The position numbers and the translations under genes are program-made. This document shows positions 8,834 to 18,772 of a stretch of 64,000 nt of DNA, piece by piece. Numbering within the stretch: the stretch's first letter is position 1; every line of letters begins with the position of its first letter. Under the pieces are notes generated by a model, which made no database searches, had not been told where the DNA came from, and saw only the letters and a list, made by a program, of their open reading frames with translations. The DNA is from Alteromonas sp. V450 (GTDB lineage Bacteria > Pseudomonadota > Gammaproteobacteria > Enterobacterales > Alteromonadaceae), in NCBI RefSeq assembly GCF_001885075.1, contig NZ_MODU01000004.1:372001-436000 (forward strand), read 5' to 3'.

Positions 8834-10321
8834 ATGCACAATACACTGATTGTTACAGATGATGTTACGTCTTTTCGTAACACAGCTTTAACCGTGTTAA
8901 CTTTTCAAGACTATTTGGCTGAGTTTCCAAAGTTGAATGAACCCAAAACACGGGTGATAAATATATGCGATACCACCCGGTATTTAAGCGAAGGGTACTA
9001 TTGTTCACTCTTGGCTCAAGCACGTAATCACTCTGTATTGCCTTCGGTAAATACCATTAACGATTTGCGTATGGCTGAAGAGAAAAGTATTGATCGTATC
9101 GTCTTCTCTTTGTCGGTATCTCAAGATAATACGGAAATTACTGATGAACCTTTATTAGTACTTTTCGGCGAAGTGAAAGATCAGCGCTTTAAGCGTTTGG
9201 CCCGCCAGGCGTTTGAAAAATACCCATACCCAGTTTTGGTGTTAAGCCCAACGGTTACCGATACAAAAGTGTCGCCTAAAGCCACGGGTAAAGTGCAGAT
9301 TGAAGGCTTTGCAAGCGTACAGGCAAAAGCGTTTAAAGACTTAAATGCCAAGCAACAAGCGCGTTTCATTGAGCACCTAGAAGCACACACCAAAATTCAG
9401 TGGAAAGCTGGTAAAACGAGCAAACGTACTCGTTGGGATATGGCCATTTTGGTTAACCCAGAAGAGAGCACGCCGCCTAGTGATGAACGCGCCATTAAAA
9501 ACTTTGTGAAAGCCGCTGAAAAGGTAGGCTTTCGCGCAGATGTGGTGAGTCGCTTGTCGCTAGAAGAATTGGGGCATTATGATGCATTGTTCATTCGTGA
9601 AACGACAGCGATTGACCATCATACTTACCGCTTAGCCCGTGCCGCAGAGCGAGAAGGGATCGTGGTTATGGACGATACACAATCAATTCTGCGCTGCTGT
9701 AACAAAGTGTACCTGCAGGACGCGTTTGCTTATCAGAAAGTGCCAGCGCCAAAAGCGACCTTTGTATCGAGCGCAACCGATGAAGTATGCGAAAAGCTCA
9801 TTGCTGACTTTGGTTTGCCGCTGGTGTTAAAACTGCCAGAAAGCTCGTTTTCTCGCGGTGTACACAAGGCTGAAAATAAAGAAGCCTTAAAAACGCGCTT
9901 AGAACAAATGCTGGCTGAATCGGCACTTGTTTTGGTTCAGGAATATATATTCACTGAATTCGACTGGCGAATTGGTGTACTAGGTGGCAAACCTATTTAC
10001 GCTTGCCAATACTTTATGGTGCGCAACCATTGGCAAATTTACAACCATCAGGGAGACCGGTTCTCTTCGGGTGGATTTGCCACAATGCCAACGTTTGAAG
10101 TACCTAAGCCGGTATTACAAGCTGCAATTAAGGCCGCTAAAGCAGTGGGCGACGGCTTGTATGGCGTAGATATAAAGCAAACCGGCAATGCGGTTTATGT
10201 TATTGAAGTGAACGACAACCCAAGTATCGACTCGGGCGTTGAAGATAAATATTTAGGCAAAGAGCTGTACGAATTAATTATGCAGGAGTTTGCTGACAGG
10301 TTGGAGCAAAGAGGGCGATGA
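8834..10321 (+). CDS. RimK-like ATP-grasp ligase with RLAN-type N-terminal domain
   Basis: This 495-residue protein has an N-terminal domain of about 160 residues ('FPKLNEPKTRVINICDTTRY') of the RimK-like ATP-grasp N-terminal type. An ATP-grasp core follows (about 190-490): 'PLVLKLPESSFSRGVHKA', 'LVQEYIFTEFDWRIGVLGG' and the metal-binding 'VIEVNDNPSIDSGVED'. RimK relatives join an amino acid to a carboxylate with ATP. The substrate here is unknown. Its stop overlaps the next start by four bases (ATGA), so the GNAT-peptidase fusion is translationally coupled to it and the two probably act in one pathway. Confidence 0.85.
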   Translation: MHNTLIVTDDVTSFRNTALTVLTFQDYLAEFPKLNEPKTRVINICDTTRYLSEGYYCSLLAQARNHSVLPSVNTINDLRMAEEKSIDRIVFSLSVSQDNTEITDEPLLVLFGEVKDQRFKRLARQAFEKYPYPVLVLSPTVTDTKVSPKATGKVQIEGFASVQAKAFKDLNAKQQARFIEHLEAHTKIQWKAGKTSKRTRWDMAILVNPEESTPPSDERAIKNFVKAAEKVGFRADVVSRLSLEELGHYDALFIRETTAIDHHTYRLARAAEREGIVVMDDTQSILRCCNKVYLQDAFAYQKVPAPKATFVSSATDEVCEKLIADFGLPLVLKLPESSFSRGVHKAENKEALKTRLEQMLAESALVLVQEYIFTEFDWRIGVLGGKPIYACQYFMVRNHWQIYNHQGDRFSSGGFATMPTFEVPKPVLQAAIKAAKAVGDGLYGVDIKQTGNAVYVIEVNDNPSIDSGVEDKYLGKELYELIMQEFADRLEQRGR

Positions 10322-11592
10322 TCACATCGGCTGAGCGAGTAACTGAAGTAAATAGTGAAAGTCCATTGAAAAGTGTAAATAGCGCACCTGATGTTACAGA
10401 GAATGCGTTGATGACTGAACCGACAAAAGATGTAAGTGGGTCTTCAACGCAGTCGAAAGTAGTGCTGCGTGTGGCAACGTTACACGACCTTGCCTCGCTT
10501 CAGCATATTGAGCAAACCTGTTTCACAACCGACAGGCTCAGTAAAAGCCGTTTCAAATTTTATATTGATGCCCAGCACGCAGAGCTTATTGTAGCCGAGC
10601 GTGAGCCTGTGAGTGCCCATTCGAAGCACGACAAGAACAAGCAAGGTGTAAATAGCATAATAGGCTACGGACTATTGCTGCTGCGTCGTGGTACGCAGCT
10701 CACTCGGCTGTATTCTATTGCGGTATTGCCAGAAGCGCGTGGGCTAGGTGTTGCTGAAAAGCTTATAAATAGCTTGGGGGAGCGGGCGCTGTTGCGGGGA
10801 AAGCGATTTATGCGCCTGGAAGTGGCAGTAGGTAATGCTGGCGCCATTGCTTTATATAAAAAGTTAGGGTTTAGTCAGTTCGGTATGTATACCGATTACT
10901 ACGACGATCACACCGATGCATTGCGTATGCAGAAAGTGTTGGTGCCGAGTAAATCGGTTAAGCCAGAGGTATATCCGTGGTACCAACAGACCACTGATTT
11001 TACCTGCGGCCCGTCGGCATTAATGATGGCAATGTGTGCGCTAAATAATCGCTATGACATGACACAAGAAAAAGAATTATCGTTGTGGCGTATCGCTACC
11101 ACGATATTTATGATGTCAGGCCACGGTGGTTGTCACCCTGTAGGGTTAGCCCTTGCTGCGGTAAACGAAGGTTATGCAGCAAAAGTAGTTATTAATCAGG
11201 ATGTCCCGCTTTTTGTTGATGGTGTTAGAGACACTAACAAGAAAGCGATAGTCGAAAATGTTGAATCGCAGTTTATGGCAGAGGCACGTAGAAAAGGTAT
11301 TTCTGTTGAAATCTCTGACTGGCGGACTGATGTTATTGATCAAACACTTAAAGCTGGTGGGGCAGTATTATGTTTAATCAGCACATACGCGTTCGATAAG
11401 AAAAAAGTACCCCATTGGGTAGCGGTGACTAGCTGCGATCCTCATTGCTACTATTTGCACGATCCAGATGCGAGTGAAGGCCAGCCCGTTGAGTATCAAC
11501 ATATTCCCGTTGCCCGCGAAGACTTTCTAAGGCTTGCCAGTTATGGCACGCGTAAAGTAAGAACACTGGTGCTTCTTAAAAATAAAAAGTAA
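10318..11592 (+). CDS. GNAT acetyltransferase fused to C39-like peptidase domain
   Basis: There are two domains in 424 residues. The GNAT fold (about 48-206) shows 'YSIAVLPEARGLGVAEKLI', the acetyl-CoA loop, and 'VAVGNAGAIALYKKLGF'. The second part (about 215-422) is a papain-like/C39-like peptidase with Cys230 in 'TDFTCGPSALMMAM', His366 in 'VPHWVAVT' and Asp382 in 'LHDPDA'. An N-terminal 45 residues look disordered. It is coupled to the ATP-grasp gene (ATGA overlap). Comparative genomics has linked such ligase/acetyltransferase/peptidase sets to synthesis and trimming of a peptide-like modification; that role is inference here. Confidence 0.85.
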   Translation: MITSAERVTEVNSESPLKSVNSAPDVTENALMTEPTKDVSGSSTQSKVVLRVATLHDLASLQHIEQTCFTTDRLSKSRFKFYIDAQHAELIVAEREPVSAHSKHDKNKQGVNSIIGYGLLLLRRGTQLTRLYSIAVLPEARGLGVAEKLINSLGERALLRGKRFMRLEVAVGNAGAIALYKKLGFSQFGMYTDYYDDHTDALRMQKVLVPSKSVKPEVYPWYQQTTDFTCGPSALMMAMCALNNRYDMTQEKELSLWRIATTIFMMSGHGGCHPVGLALAAVNEGYAAKVVINQDVPLFVDGVRDTNKKAIVENVESQFMAEARRKGISVEISDWRTDVIDQTLKAGGAVLCLISTYAFDKKKVPHWVAVTSCDPHCYYLHDPDASEGQPVEYQHIPVAREDFLRLASYGTRKVRTLVLLKNKK

Positions 11593-11714
11593 CACAAATT
11601 TTTGCTTAGGCCTTAGGCGCTGAGAATGCTTGAGGCCTTACACTAGTCCGCATCAATAAATACCCACTCAGTAAAACATTAAATAGTTGTAACCGTGGCA
11701 TGTTACCGAGGGTA

Positions 11715-11996
11715 TTAGTGATGCACCTGTGTAACGTTAACTTTTTTATTTAGTGTCTTAAGCTGCTTCACTAACTGAGAAAGTTCTTTCACCGAACCTG
11801 AATAATCAATGTGCTTATTCATTTCCTGGCCTTTTACAGCACTTCTATACAGCGCCTCGCTTTCGAAACACGCAGTTTGCTCATTTAACGTGTTCCATTC
11901 CGCTTTTAGGTCGCTTGGAATACAGTGACGTTTTGCAATAATTTTGTCTTTTATTTGCAACACTTTCCCGATTAATAATTGTGCATCTGTTGGCAT
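11715..11996 (-). CDS. Small hypothetical protein
   Basis: I start this 93-residue protein at ATG 11996 because AGGAGA lies 9 bases upstream. It is hydrophilic, has no signal peptide, and its C-terminal half ('VKELSQLVKQLKTLNKKV') is likely a helix or short coiled coil. It contains two Cys near 'RHCIPSDLKAEWNTLNEQTAC'. I do not recognise the family. It is monocistronic. Confidence 0.6.
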   Translation of the reverse strand: MPTDAQLLIGKVLQIKDKIIAKRHCIPSDLKAEWNTLNEQTACFESEALYRSAVKGQEMNKHIDYSGSVKELSQLVKQLKTLNKKVNVTQVHH

Positions 11997-12436
11997 AAAA
12001 ATATCTCCTGTATAGCTTTTTGTGTTTAAGTTGCTGTTTATCAAAGGTATTAAGTGTTTACTTTGATAGGCGTAATGTAAATTCAGCAACATCTCAACAC
12101 ACACTCATAATAAGTGTTGCAGCAAAGATGCCAACTCTTACTCGATGATGACTTAGAACACGCCAAATGTGCCTAAATGCGGATCGCAACTGTTGAGGCT
12201 CACTAAAGCGAGAAAAAGAGAGCGAGAAAGCTAAATCGAAAAATAGCGAAGCCGACTGACGGATAGAGAAAAAGCCCGAGCGATTTTAGTGCATGGCTTG
12301 CATGACCCCCTAAATCTCAGGCCACGAAATATCATAGCATGCAGCTCATTTAGATCTAATGTGTTGGTTTAGTGGGACTGGTAGAAGTGGCTTATTAAAA
12401 AAAATAAACCACGTACTAACAAGATAAACCCAAGTG
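11997..12436. other. Intergenic region
   Basis: I find no gene in these 440 bases. The left end holds the leader of the 93-residue protein. The middle is purine-rich with GCGAGAAA-like runs and no long open frame. The right end contributes one arm of the terminator described next. Confidence 0.4.
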
Positions 12437-12463
12437 CTATTTGTAAGCGTAGCGCTTGGGTTT
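12426..12463 (-). terminator. Terminator overlapping the end of the DUF2937-like gene
   Basis: The arms AAACCCAAG(T)GCT and AGCGCTTGGGTTT form a strong hairpin. The stop codon of the upstream minus-strand gene (12437-12439) lies inside it, so translation termination and transcription termination coincide. Confidence 0.65.
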
Positions 12464-12958
12464 ATGTTTGATTTTCTTAACCTGACAATAGCAAAAGTGC
12501 GGCGTCCAAATTAACAGGTTCAGCAATATAGCGGTAACAAGGCTAAACACAATTGACGAAGGCGTGAGTGGGACTGAAGGGCTGAAATTATCTAACACGC
12601 GCTTTAACGTACCATACTGAGAAGGCGAGGCCATAAATACAAGCTTTTCGAAGTAATGACCGTGTTCTAGCTTTCTCATGCCTTGTTCTAGTGTAGTGAT
12701 CTGCGCAAAACGCGACGCTTTCATTGACGCGTTTTCGCGTACAACCGGCTCGTCGTTTTTCTGCAGGCTTTCTAGCATTGCTTCAACTGATGAAAAGCCA
12801 TGCTGCTTGGCAAGCGCTGATGAGCTAGACACCTCATCTCTTAGTGCATCGTAATAGCCGCTAAGGTATTGACGATAGTGGTCTGCTAAAATAGGGACTT
12901 GTAGTGTAATGATAAACAAAACTGCAAATACAACTTTATCTAAAACACGTACTATCAT
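12437..12958 (-). CDS. DUF2937-like membrane protein
   Basis: The protein has 173 residues, with one membrane segment at the N-terminus (about 5-25, 'VVFAVLFIITLQVPILADHY') and one near the C-terminus (about 135-157). A helical periplasmic part lies between them. The opening 'LDK...LQVPILADHYRQYLSGYYDAL' resembles the DUF2937 family, which has no known role. The family call is from memory of the pattern. Confidence 0.6.
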   Translation of the reverse strand: MIVRVLDKVVFAVLFIITLQVPILADHYRQYLSGYYDALRDEVSSSSALAKQHGFSSVEAMLESLQKNDEPVVRENASMKASRFAQITTLEQGMRKLEHGHYFEKLVFMASPSQYGTLKRVLDNFSPSVPLTPSSIVFSLVTAILLNLLIWTPHFCYCQVKKIKHKPKRYAYK

Positions 12959-13124
12959 TCAAATCTCGCTATAAACACTCTGTATTAATAATCCGATTGG
13001 TGACCCGCTTGAATATTCACTTTTTTGGAAAAGTTACTTCAACCTGCTGACCGCTTTCAACGGTCGATTTTTCAAAAAGTCACCGTTCCCGAAAAGTAAG
13101 GTTCAAGCGTAACAACCTCTCGCA

Positions 13125-14390
13125 CTATTTCAAGGCTGTGTAAATGGCGTGGGTCAGCTTACTTAATTGTTCGGACGATATAATGTAGGGAGGCATAATG
13201 TATACCAGTTTCCCAAATGGCCTTATCCACACGCCATGTTTCACAAAATGGCGTTGAATTTCGGCTACATTGACGGGATTTACTGTTTCAACCACACCTA
13301 TCGCACCTAACACTCTTACGTCATTGACTCGAGGCAAGTCTGCACATTTTGCCAATTCGGTTTGTAATTGTTTCTCAATGGCAGGAACTTGTTGCTGCCA
13401 ATGATTTTCGTTAATTAGCGATAGACTAGCATTAGCCACCGCGCAGGCTAACGGGTTGCCCATGTATGTTGGACCGTGCATAAAGACGCCGGGGTCCCCT
13501 TGGCAAACTCCTAAAGCCACATCTTCGGTACACAGTGTTGCGGCAAGGGTCATGTAACCACCGGTGATCGCTTTACCCAAACACATGATGTCAGGTGAAA
13601 TACCCGCATGCTCGCAAGCGAAGAGCTTACCTGTGCGGCCGAAGCCAGTAGCAATTTCATCGCAAATTAAAAGTACGTCGTAGGTATCGCAAAGCTGTCG
13701 GCAGCGCTTTAAGTATTCGGGGTGATAAATACGCATGCCGCCTGCGCCTTGAACAACGGGTTCTAGTATAAGAGCGGCCATGGTGTGGTGATGTTTTTCA
13801 AAAATCTCTTCAAGTGGAAGAATGTCATCTTCACTAAACGTTTGCCCAAAGCGAGTTTGAGGGGCGGGCGCAAAAATCTGCTTGCTCAGTACACCCTCAA
13901 ATAAACTATGCATACCGTTAACAGGATCGCATACGCTCATTGCGGCAAAGGTGTCGCCGTGGTAGCCATTGCGCGGTGCGACAATGCGCGACTTCTCTGA
14001 GCGCCCTTGGCACGCCCAATACTGAATCGCCATTTTTATCGCTACTTCAACAGATACTGAGCCAGAGTCTGCCAAAAATACACGCTCTAAACCTGCCGGC
14101 ACCATGTTAAGTAACGATTTACACAAATCCACCGCCGGCTGGTGGGTAATACCGCCAAACATAACGTGAGAAAATGCGTCAATTTGCTTGTGCGCAGCAT
14201 CGTTGAGCACAGGGTGGTTATAACCGTGAATAGCTGCCCACCAGCTAGACATACCGTCTACTAGCACTTCACCGGTGGCCAAGGTAAGTTCAGCACCTTT
14301 CGCACCAACTACTTCATAGCAGGGAAGGGGATTAACCGCCGAGGTATAGGGGTGCCAAATGTGTTGTTTATCAAATTCTATATTGTTCAC
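13125..14390 (-). CDS. bioA: Adenosylmethionine-8-amino-7-oxononanoate aminotransferase
   Basis: This PLP enzyme converts KAPA to DAPA in biotin synthesis, with S-adenosylmethionine as amino donor. The 421 residues fit the family (about 430). Visible signatures are 'HIWHPYTSA', '[15 protein letters not shown]', '[20 protein letters not shown]' and the PLP lysine in '[10 protein letters not shown]'. It starts with GTG at 14390. It is divergent from bioBFCD across about 100 bases, the classic arrangement under BirA control. Confidence 0.96.
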   Translation of the reverse strand: MNNIEFDKQHIWHPYTSAVNPLPCYEVVGAKGAELTLATGEVLVDGMSSWWAAIHGYNHPVLNDAAHKQIDAFSHVMFGGITHQPAVDLCKSLLNMVPAGLERVFLADSGSVSVEVAIKMAIQYWACQGRSEKSRIVAPRNGYHGDTFAAMSVCDPVNGMHSLFEGVLSKQIFAPAPQTRFGQTFSEDDILPLEEIFEKHHHTMAALILEPVVQGAGGMRIYHPEYLKRCRQLCDTYDVLLICDEIATGFGRTGKLFACEHAGISPDIMCLGKAITGGYMTLAATLCTEDVALGVCQGDPGVFMHGPTYMGNPLACAVANASLSLINENHWQQQVPAIEKQLQTELAKCADLPRVNDVRVLGAIGVVETVNPVNVAEIQRHFVKHGVWIRPFGKLVYIMPPYIISSEQLSKLTHAIYTALK

Positions 14391-14427
14391 AAATTAACCA
14401 TTGGTAAATGTTATTAATTGGTCAGAG

Positions 14428-14455
14428 TTGACAACTCGATATTGGGGCATAGACT
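14428..14455 (+). promoter_or_regulatory. Candidate bioB promoter in the bioA/bioB divergent region
   Basis: TTGACA at 14428-14433 and TAGACT at 14450-14455 are separated by 16 bases and point to bioB. In related bacteria BirA represses both directions from a palindrome here. AATTAACC at about 14392 could be one half-site, but I cannot make out a clear second half. Confidence 0.45.
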
Positions 14456-14488
14456 AAGCCAGCAATAATAATTAGTAAAGGACAGTCA

Positions 14489-15613
14489 ATGACGCTGGCT
14501 AGTGCGCTTTCTGCGCAAACGACAACTATTCGAAACGATTGGACCAAAGCCGAAGTCGAAGCTTTGTTTACCATGCCATTTAACGATTTACTGTTTAATG
14601 CCCAAGTAGTGCATAGACAGCATTTTAATCCGAATGAAGTGCAGGTTAGCACGCTTTTGTCGATTAAAACCGGTGCGTGCCCTGAAGACTGTAAGTATTG
14701 CCCGCAAAGTGCCCGTTATGATACGGGCCTTGAAAAAGAGCGCCTGCTAGAAATTGAAAAGGTTATCCAGCGTGCGAAAGAGGCAAAGCAAGTGGGTTCT
14801 ACCCGTTTTTGTATGGGTGCCGCATGGCGAAACCCGCGCGACAGAGACATGCCTTACATTTTGAAAATGGTTGAAGAGGTGAAAAGCTTAGGGTTAGAAA
14901 CCTGCATGACGCTGGGTATGTTAACCCGCGATCAAGCCGTAGCGTTAAAGCAAGCGGGCCTTGATTATTATAATCACAACCTTGATACCTCACCGGAATA
15001 CTACGGCGATATTATCACGACCCGTACTTACCAAGACCGATTGAATACGTTAGAAAACGTGCGTGCTGCAGGCATGAACGTTTGCTCTGGGGGAATTGTT
15101 GGCATGGGAGAAACGGTGAGCGATCGCGCTAGTATGTTAGTGCAATTAGCAAACCTTCCTGAGCAGCCTCAAAGTGTGCCTATTAACATGCTGGTTAAAG
15201 TAAAAGGTACGCCCCTCGATAGCGTAGAAGACTTGGACTATTTTGAGTTTATCCGCACTATCGCCGTTGCTCGCATCATGATGCCTAAGTCACATGTGCG
15301 CTTGTCGGCAGGCCGTGAAGCTATGAATGAACAAATGCAGGCCCTTTGTTTTATGGCAGGCGCGAATTCCATTTTCTATGGCTGCAAGCTATTAACCACG
15401 TCAAACCCAGATACCCATGAAGACGTAATGTTGTTCAAAAAGCTTGGTATTAACACCGAACGCACGAGGGATTACTCAGACGAAGCACATCAACAAGTGT
15501 TAGAAGAAGAAATTGCCCAGCAACAAGAGCGAGGCGACGACAGTAACGACTTGTTCATTGATGCAACCAAGCCTAAGGTAGCGCCAAAGAAACAGCATTT
15601 AACGGAGGCGTAA
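14489..15613 (+). CDS. bioB: Biotin synthase
   Basis: This radical SAM enzyme inserts sulfur into dethiobiotin. The cluster-binding CxxxCxxC is at Cys64, Cys68 and Cys71 ('CPEDCKYC'). The family motifs '[18 protein letters not shown]', '[13 protein letters not shown]' and '[18 protein letters not shown]' follow. At 374 residues it is slightly longer than E. coli BioB because of a charged C-terminal tail. The ribosome site AAAGGA lies inside GGACAGTCAAT, a one-mismatch-type variant of the dispersed motif. Its stop overlaps the bioF start by one base (TAATG). Confidence 0.97.
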   Translation: MTLASALSAQTTTIRNDWTKAEVEALFTMPFNDLLFNAQVVHRQHFNPNEVQVSTLLSIKTGACPEDCKYCPQSARYDTGLEKERLLEIEKVIQRAKEAKQVGSTRFCMGAAWRNPRDRDMPYILKMVEEVKSLGLETCMTLGMLTRDQAVALKQAGLDYYNHNLDTSPEYYGDIITTRTYQDRLNTLENVRAAGMNVCSGGIVGMGETVSDRASMLVQLANLPEQPQSVPINMLVKVKGTPLDSVEDLDYFEFIRTIAVARIMMPKSHVRLSAGREAMNEQMQALCFMAGANSIFYGCKLLTTSNPDTHEDVMLFKKLGINTERTRDYSDEAHQQVLEEEIAQQQERGDDSNDLFIDATKPKVAPKKQHLTEA

Positions 15614-16974
15614 TGGCCTTTCACTGGTTAGACGATTCGCTGAGCGCGCGTGCCGAGCAAGGCTTGCTGCGCCAGCGCCACTGCCAACAATACGAAAAAG
15701 ACAGCATTATTTGTATAAACGGTGAGCACTATCTTAACTTTTCAAGCAATGACTACTTAGGCATGCGCCAGCATGAGGGGGTATTGCAAAGTTGGGTTGA
15801 GGGGCTAGCGCAGTTTGGTGGTGGCAGTGGTGCATCGCCTTTGGTAACTGGGCACACACAGGCTCATTTGGCGCTAGAAAGCTACATTGCCGATGGTTTA
15901 AACCGAGAAGCTACGCTGTTGTTTAACTCTGGCTTTGCCGCCAATCAGGCACTGTGCATGGCACTTTTTCCTCACATGTCTCACCCTAATAAAAACGCGA
16001 GAGCAGGGCACATTATTGCTGATAAGCTCATGCACGCTTCGTTTTTAGAGGGCGCGCAATGCGTATCTGACAGCGCTAAGCTTCGCCGTTTTAAGCATAA
16101 CGATCTAAGCCATTTAGAGAGCGTGCTATCAAACGTCTATCACAGCCAGTTATCCGATGAAGTTGGTAATTCTGATGCAAACCTGCAAGATATTCTGATT
16201 GCCAGTGAAGGCGTGTTTAGTATGGACGGTGACGTAGCGCCTTGCGAGGGTATTGCTGAACTGGCCGCTAAATATAATGCATGGTTCATGTTAGACGATG
16301 CACACGGTATGGGGGTATTGGGTGAAAGCGGCTTCGGCACAGCAGAAGCACTAAACTTAAGCCAGCAACAAGCGCCTATTGTTATGGGAACATTTGGCAA
16401 AGCAGTGGGCACAGCCGGCGCCTTTATTGCGGGAAGCCAAACCCTAATTGATTATCTGGTGAATTTTTCTAAACATTACGTATATTCCACTGCCATGCCA
16501 CCAGCGCAAGCGGTCGCGACGCTGTACTCTCTCACTCATATCGCCAGTGATATTGCCCGCCGTGAGACGCTACAAACCAATATCACCTATTTCAGAGACT
16601 CGTTTCAAAAACGCTTTGGACAGACACTTAATTCAGGCGAGAAAGACAAAGCACCAATTGAAATCACGTTAGGGCAATCACAAAGTGCAATTCAGCCTAT
16701 TATTGTTGGTAGCCCAGAACGTGCAGTTGCACTAAGTGAGGGGCTAAAGCAGCGCGGTATCTGGGCAACGGCTATCAGGCAGCCTACTGTACCGAAAAAC
16801 CAAGACAGGCTGCGTATTACGCTTACGTCAAATCATTCATCACAAGATATTGACGTATTGCTTGATGCCCTAGAGCTTTCACTTAATAACTTGCCATTAA
16901 GTGAGACTTCAGAAAAAAGAGGATCAGAAAGCGCTATGTGTGTTTCTGGCTCTGTACGTAAACAAGAGATGTAA
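15613..16974 (+). CDS. bioF: 8-amino-7-oxononanoate synthase
   Basis: This PLP enzyme condenses pimeloyl-ACP (or CoA) with alanine to KAPA. It shows 'FSSNDYLGMRQHEGV', 'LLFNSGFAANQA', 'MLDDAHGMGVLGESG' and the PLP lysine in 'TFGKAVGTAGAF'. At 453 residues it is clearly longer than the usual 385 or so. The extra length is in insertions and a C-terminal tail. One insertion ('FGQTLNSGEKDKAPIE') carries an exact copy of the dispersed 11-mer at 16618-16628. Confidence 0.95.
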   Translation: MAFHWLDDSLSARAEQGLLRQRHCQQYEKDSIICINGEHYLNFSSNDYLGMRQHEGVLQSWVEGLAQFGGGSGASPLVTGHTQAHLALESYIADGLNREATLLFNSGFAANQALCMALFPHMSHPNKNARAGHIIADKLMHASFLEGAQCVSDSAKLRRFKHNDLSHLESVLSNVYHSQLSDEVGNSDANLQDILIASEGVFSMDGDVAPCEGIAELAAKYNAWFMLDDAHGMGVLGESGFGTAEALNLSQQQAPIVMGTFGKAVGTAGAFIAGSQTLIDYLVNFSKHYVYSTAMPPAQAVATLYSLTHIASDIARRETLQTNITYFRDSFQKRFGQTLNSGEKDKAPIEITLGQSQSAIQPIIVGSPERAVALSEGLKQRGIWATAIRQPTVPKNQDRLRITLTSNHSSQDIDVLLDALELSLNNLPLSETSEKRGSESAMCVSGSVRKQEM

Positions 16975-16976
16975 CC

Positions 16977-18005
16977 ATGTCACTAAGTCCCGCTATAAAA
17001 GCTGCTATGTTGGCAGAATCGAGAAGTGTCTTCGACGGTAAGCTGTCGCGTGACGCGGCGCAGGCGGCTTTTAAGGCAAACGGGGCTTTTTCGTCCGAGA
17101 CATCATTTGAATCTGAGAGGGCGACCAACGCTAAAGGGACGCTTACAGTTAAAAGTGCTTACCCTTCTGATTGCTCCTCAAAAGCTGAGGCCAATATGAA
17201 TGCCGAGGAGAAGGCAAAAGCTGAACGCAATGATACTGCTTCAGGAATTAACGAGCAGGACGTGGCACATCGTTTTTCAAAAGCGGCAGTGCAGTACAAC
17301 AGTATTGCGAGTGTTCAGCGCATTATTGCTAAGCAGGCATTAGCGAACTTACCTATAGACTTACAGGGTACGGCTCTTGATATTGGCTGTGGTACAGGCA
17401 TTCATACCCAAACGCTTGCAAGTAAAGGTGCAGCTGCAACTGGCGTAGACATTGCCGAGGGCATGTTGGCGCAGGCCAGAAAAATGTACTCTGGCCCCAT
17501 TTTCGTAGAAGGTAGTGCTGTTGACTTGCCTTTCTTTGATAGCCAATTTTCAACCGTATTTTCATCTATGGCGCTTCAGTGGGTTAGCGATACTAACCTT
17601 GTTGCTAATGAGATAGCGCGAGTGCTTGAAAAGAGTGGTATTGCCGAGCTGGCGATTATGGTGGCGGGTTCATTTACTGAACTTAAAACGGCGCGCAAAG
17701 TAGCGCAGCTTCCACAGGCCGAAACTTACATGCCAACAACCGCACAATGGGTAAATGGCTTCAAGCAGTCGGGCCTCTCTTTGCAGCGGGTGATTACTAA
17801 AGATTATGTCGATACTCACTGCGATATTATGTCGCTATTACGCTCTGTGAAGGGAGTTGGGGCAGGTGAGACCGGCCGAAAACAACCGCCGCTCACCCGT
17901 CGAGATATTAAAAAATTAGCCATGGCTTACAGCAATATGAGCGGTGTAGAAAGTAAGTTACCGCTTACCTACCGCGTGAGTCATTTTAGATTGGAAAAAC
18001 GATGA
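16977..18005 (+). CDS. bioC: Malonyl-ACP O-methyltransferase
   Basis: BioC methylates malonyl-ACP so that it can prime fatty-acid synthesis toward pimelate. The SAM-binding loop is 'ALDIGCGTGIHTQTL', with 'MALQWVSD' further on. Normal BioC homology starts at about residue 90 ('INEQDVAHRFSKAAVQYNSI'). The first 90 residues are low-complexity and absent from typical members. An internal ATG at 17196, with GAGG five bases upstream, could be the real start and give about 269 residues. The stop overlaps bioD by four bases. Confidence 0.92.
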   Translation: MSLSPAIKAAMLAESRSVFDGKLSRDAAQAAFKANGAFSSETSFESERATNAKGTLTVKSAYPSDCSSKAEANMNAEEKAKAERNDTASGINEQDVAHRFSKAAVQYNSIASVQRIIAKQALANLPIDLQGTALDIGCGTGIHTQTLASKGAAATGVDIAEGMLAQARKMYSGPIFVEGSAVDLPFFDSQFSTVFSSMALQWVSDTNLVANEIARVLEKSGIAELAIMVAGSFTELKTARKVAQLPQAETYMPTTAQWVNGFKQSGLSLQRVITKDYVDTHCDIMSLLRSVKGVGAGETGRKQPPLTRRDIKKLAMAYSNMSGVESKLPLTYRVSHFRLEKR

Positions 18006-18772
18006 AGCAGTATTTCATTACCGGTACCGACACCGAAGTAGGTAAAACCTATGTTACCTGCCAACTACTACAAGCTGCGCAAAAAGCCTCGTTAAGCGCC
18101 ATCGGCTACAAGCCTATTGCAGCCGGATGCGAACAGATTGATGGCGAGTGGGTAAACGAAGATGCGCTAAATATTCAGAAAGCGTGCTCCAAAATACGCG
18201 CAAATAAAGCCATTAAAATTACAGACAATAACGAGCTAAAAAGCGTAAATGAAAACAACGAAGAAAGTGGACAGACACTTCCTTTGCATCAAATAAACCC
18301 AATTGCACTAAGAGCGGCTATAGCGCCACATATCGCTGCCCTTGAAGAGGGCGTGGCGTTAACGTTTGACGAAATTGCAAAAGGGCTTGATGAACTGAAC
18401 GCCTATCAACCCGATCTTCTGTTAATGGAAGGGGCAGGTGGGTGGCGTTTACCGCTAACGGTTGGTGATGAGTATACGCCCACTTACTATCTTTCAGATG
18501 TCGTGAAAGTTCTCAAAATGGACGTGATTTTAGTTGTAGGCATGCGACTAGGTTGCTTAAATCATGCGCTATTAACCGCAGAAGCAATTCGTGCTGATGG
18601 ACTTACCATTAAAGGATGGGTTGCGAACGACATCACAGGTAACATGGCCCGATACCAAGAAAATCTGCACTCTCTTAAAGCCATGTTACCCGAGCCGCTA
18701 CTGGCAGAAATTCCTTACCAGGTAGCGCCCAACGATGAAGTGCTATTCGCCGCTATCAAGCAAATAAGTTAA
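18002..18772 (+). CDS. bioD: Dethiobiotin synthetase
   Basis: This ATP-dependent carboxylase closes the ureido ring of dethiobiotin. It has the P-loop 'TGTDTEVGKTYVT' at the N-terminus, 'YKPIAAGCE' and 'LLMEGAGGWRLPL'. At 256 residues it exceeds the usual 225 or so because of an insertion near residues 65-95 rich in Asn and Glu. That insertion ends in 'ESGQTLPLHQ', which is an exact copy of the dispersed 11-mer at 18269-18279. The 3' end overlaps the convergent peptidase gene by 30 bases. Confidence 0.95.
   Translation: MKQYFITGTDTEVGKTYVTCQLLQAAQKASLSAIGYKPIAAGCEQIDGEWVNEDALNIQKACSKIRANKAIKITDNNELKSVNENNEESGQTLPLHQINPIALRAAIAPHIAALEEGVALTFDEIAKGLDELNAYQPDLLLMEGAGGWRLPLTVGDEYTPTYYLSDVVKVLKMDVILVVGMRLGCLNHALLTAEAIRADGLTIKGWVANDITGNMARYQENLHSLKAMLPEPLLAEIPYQVAPNDEVLFAAIKQIS

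Noticed and set aside
13020..13090. GACCG/CGGTC hairpin as the bioA terminator
   Set aside because: The T-run is on the wrong side for bioA, which is read on the minus strand.
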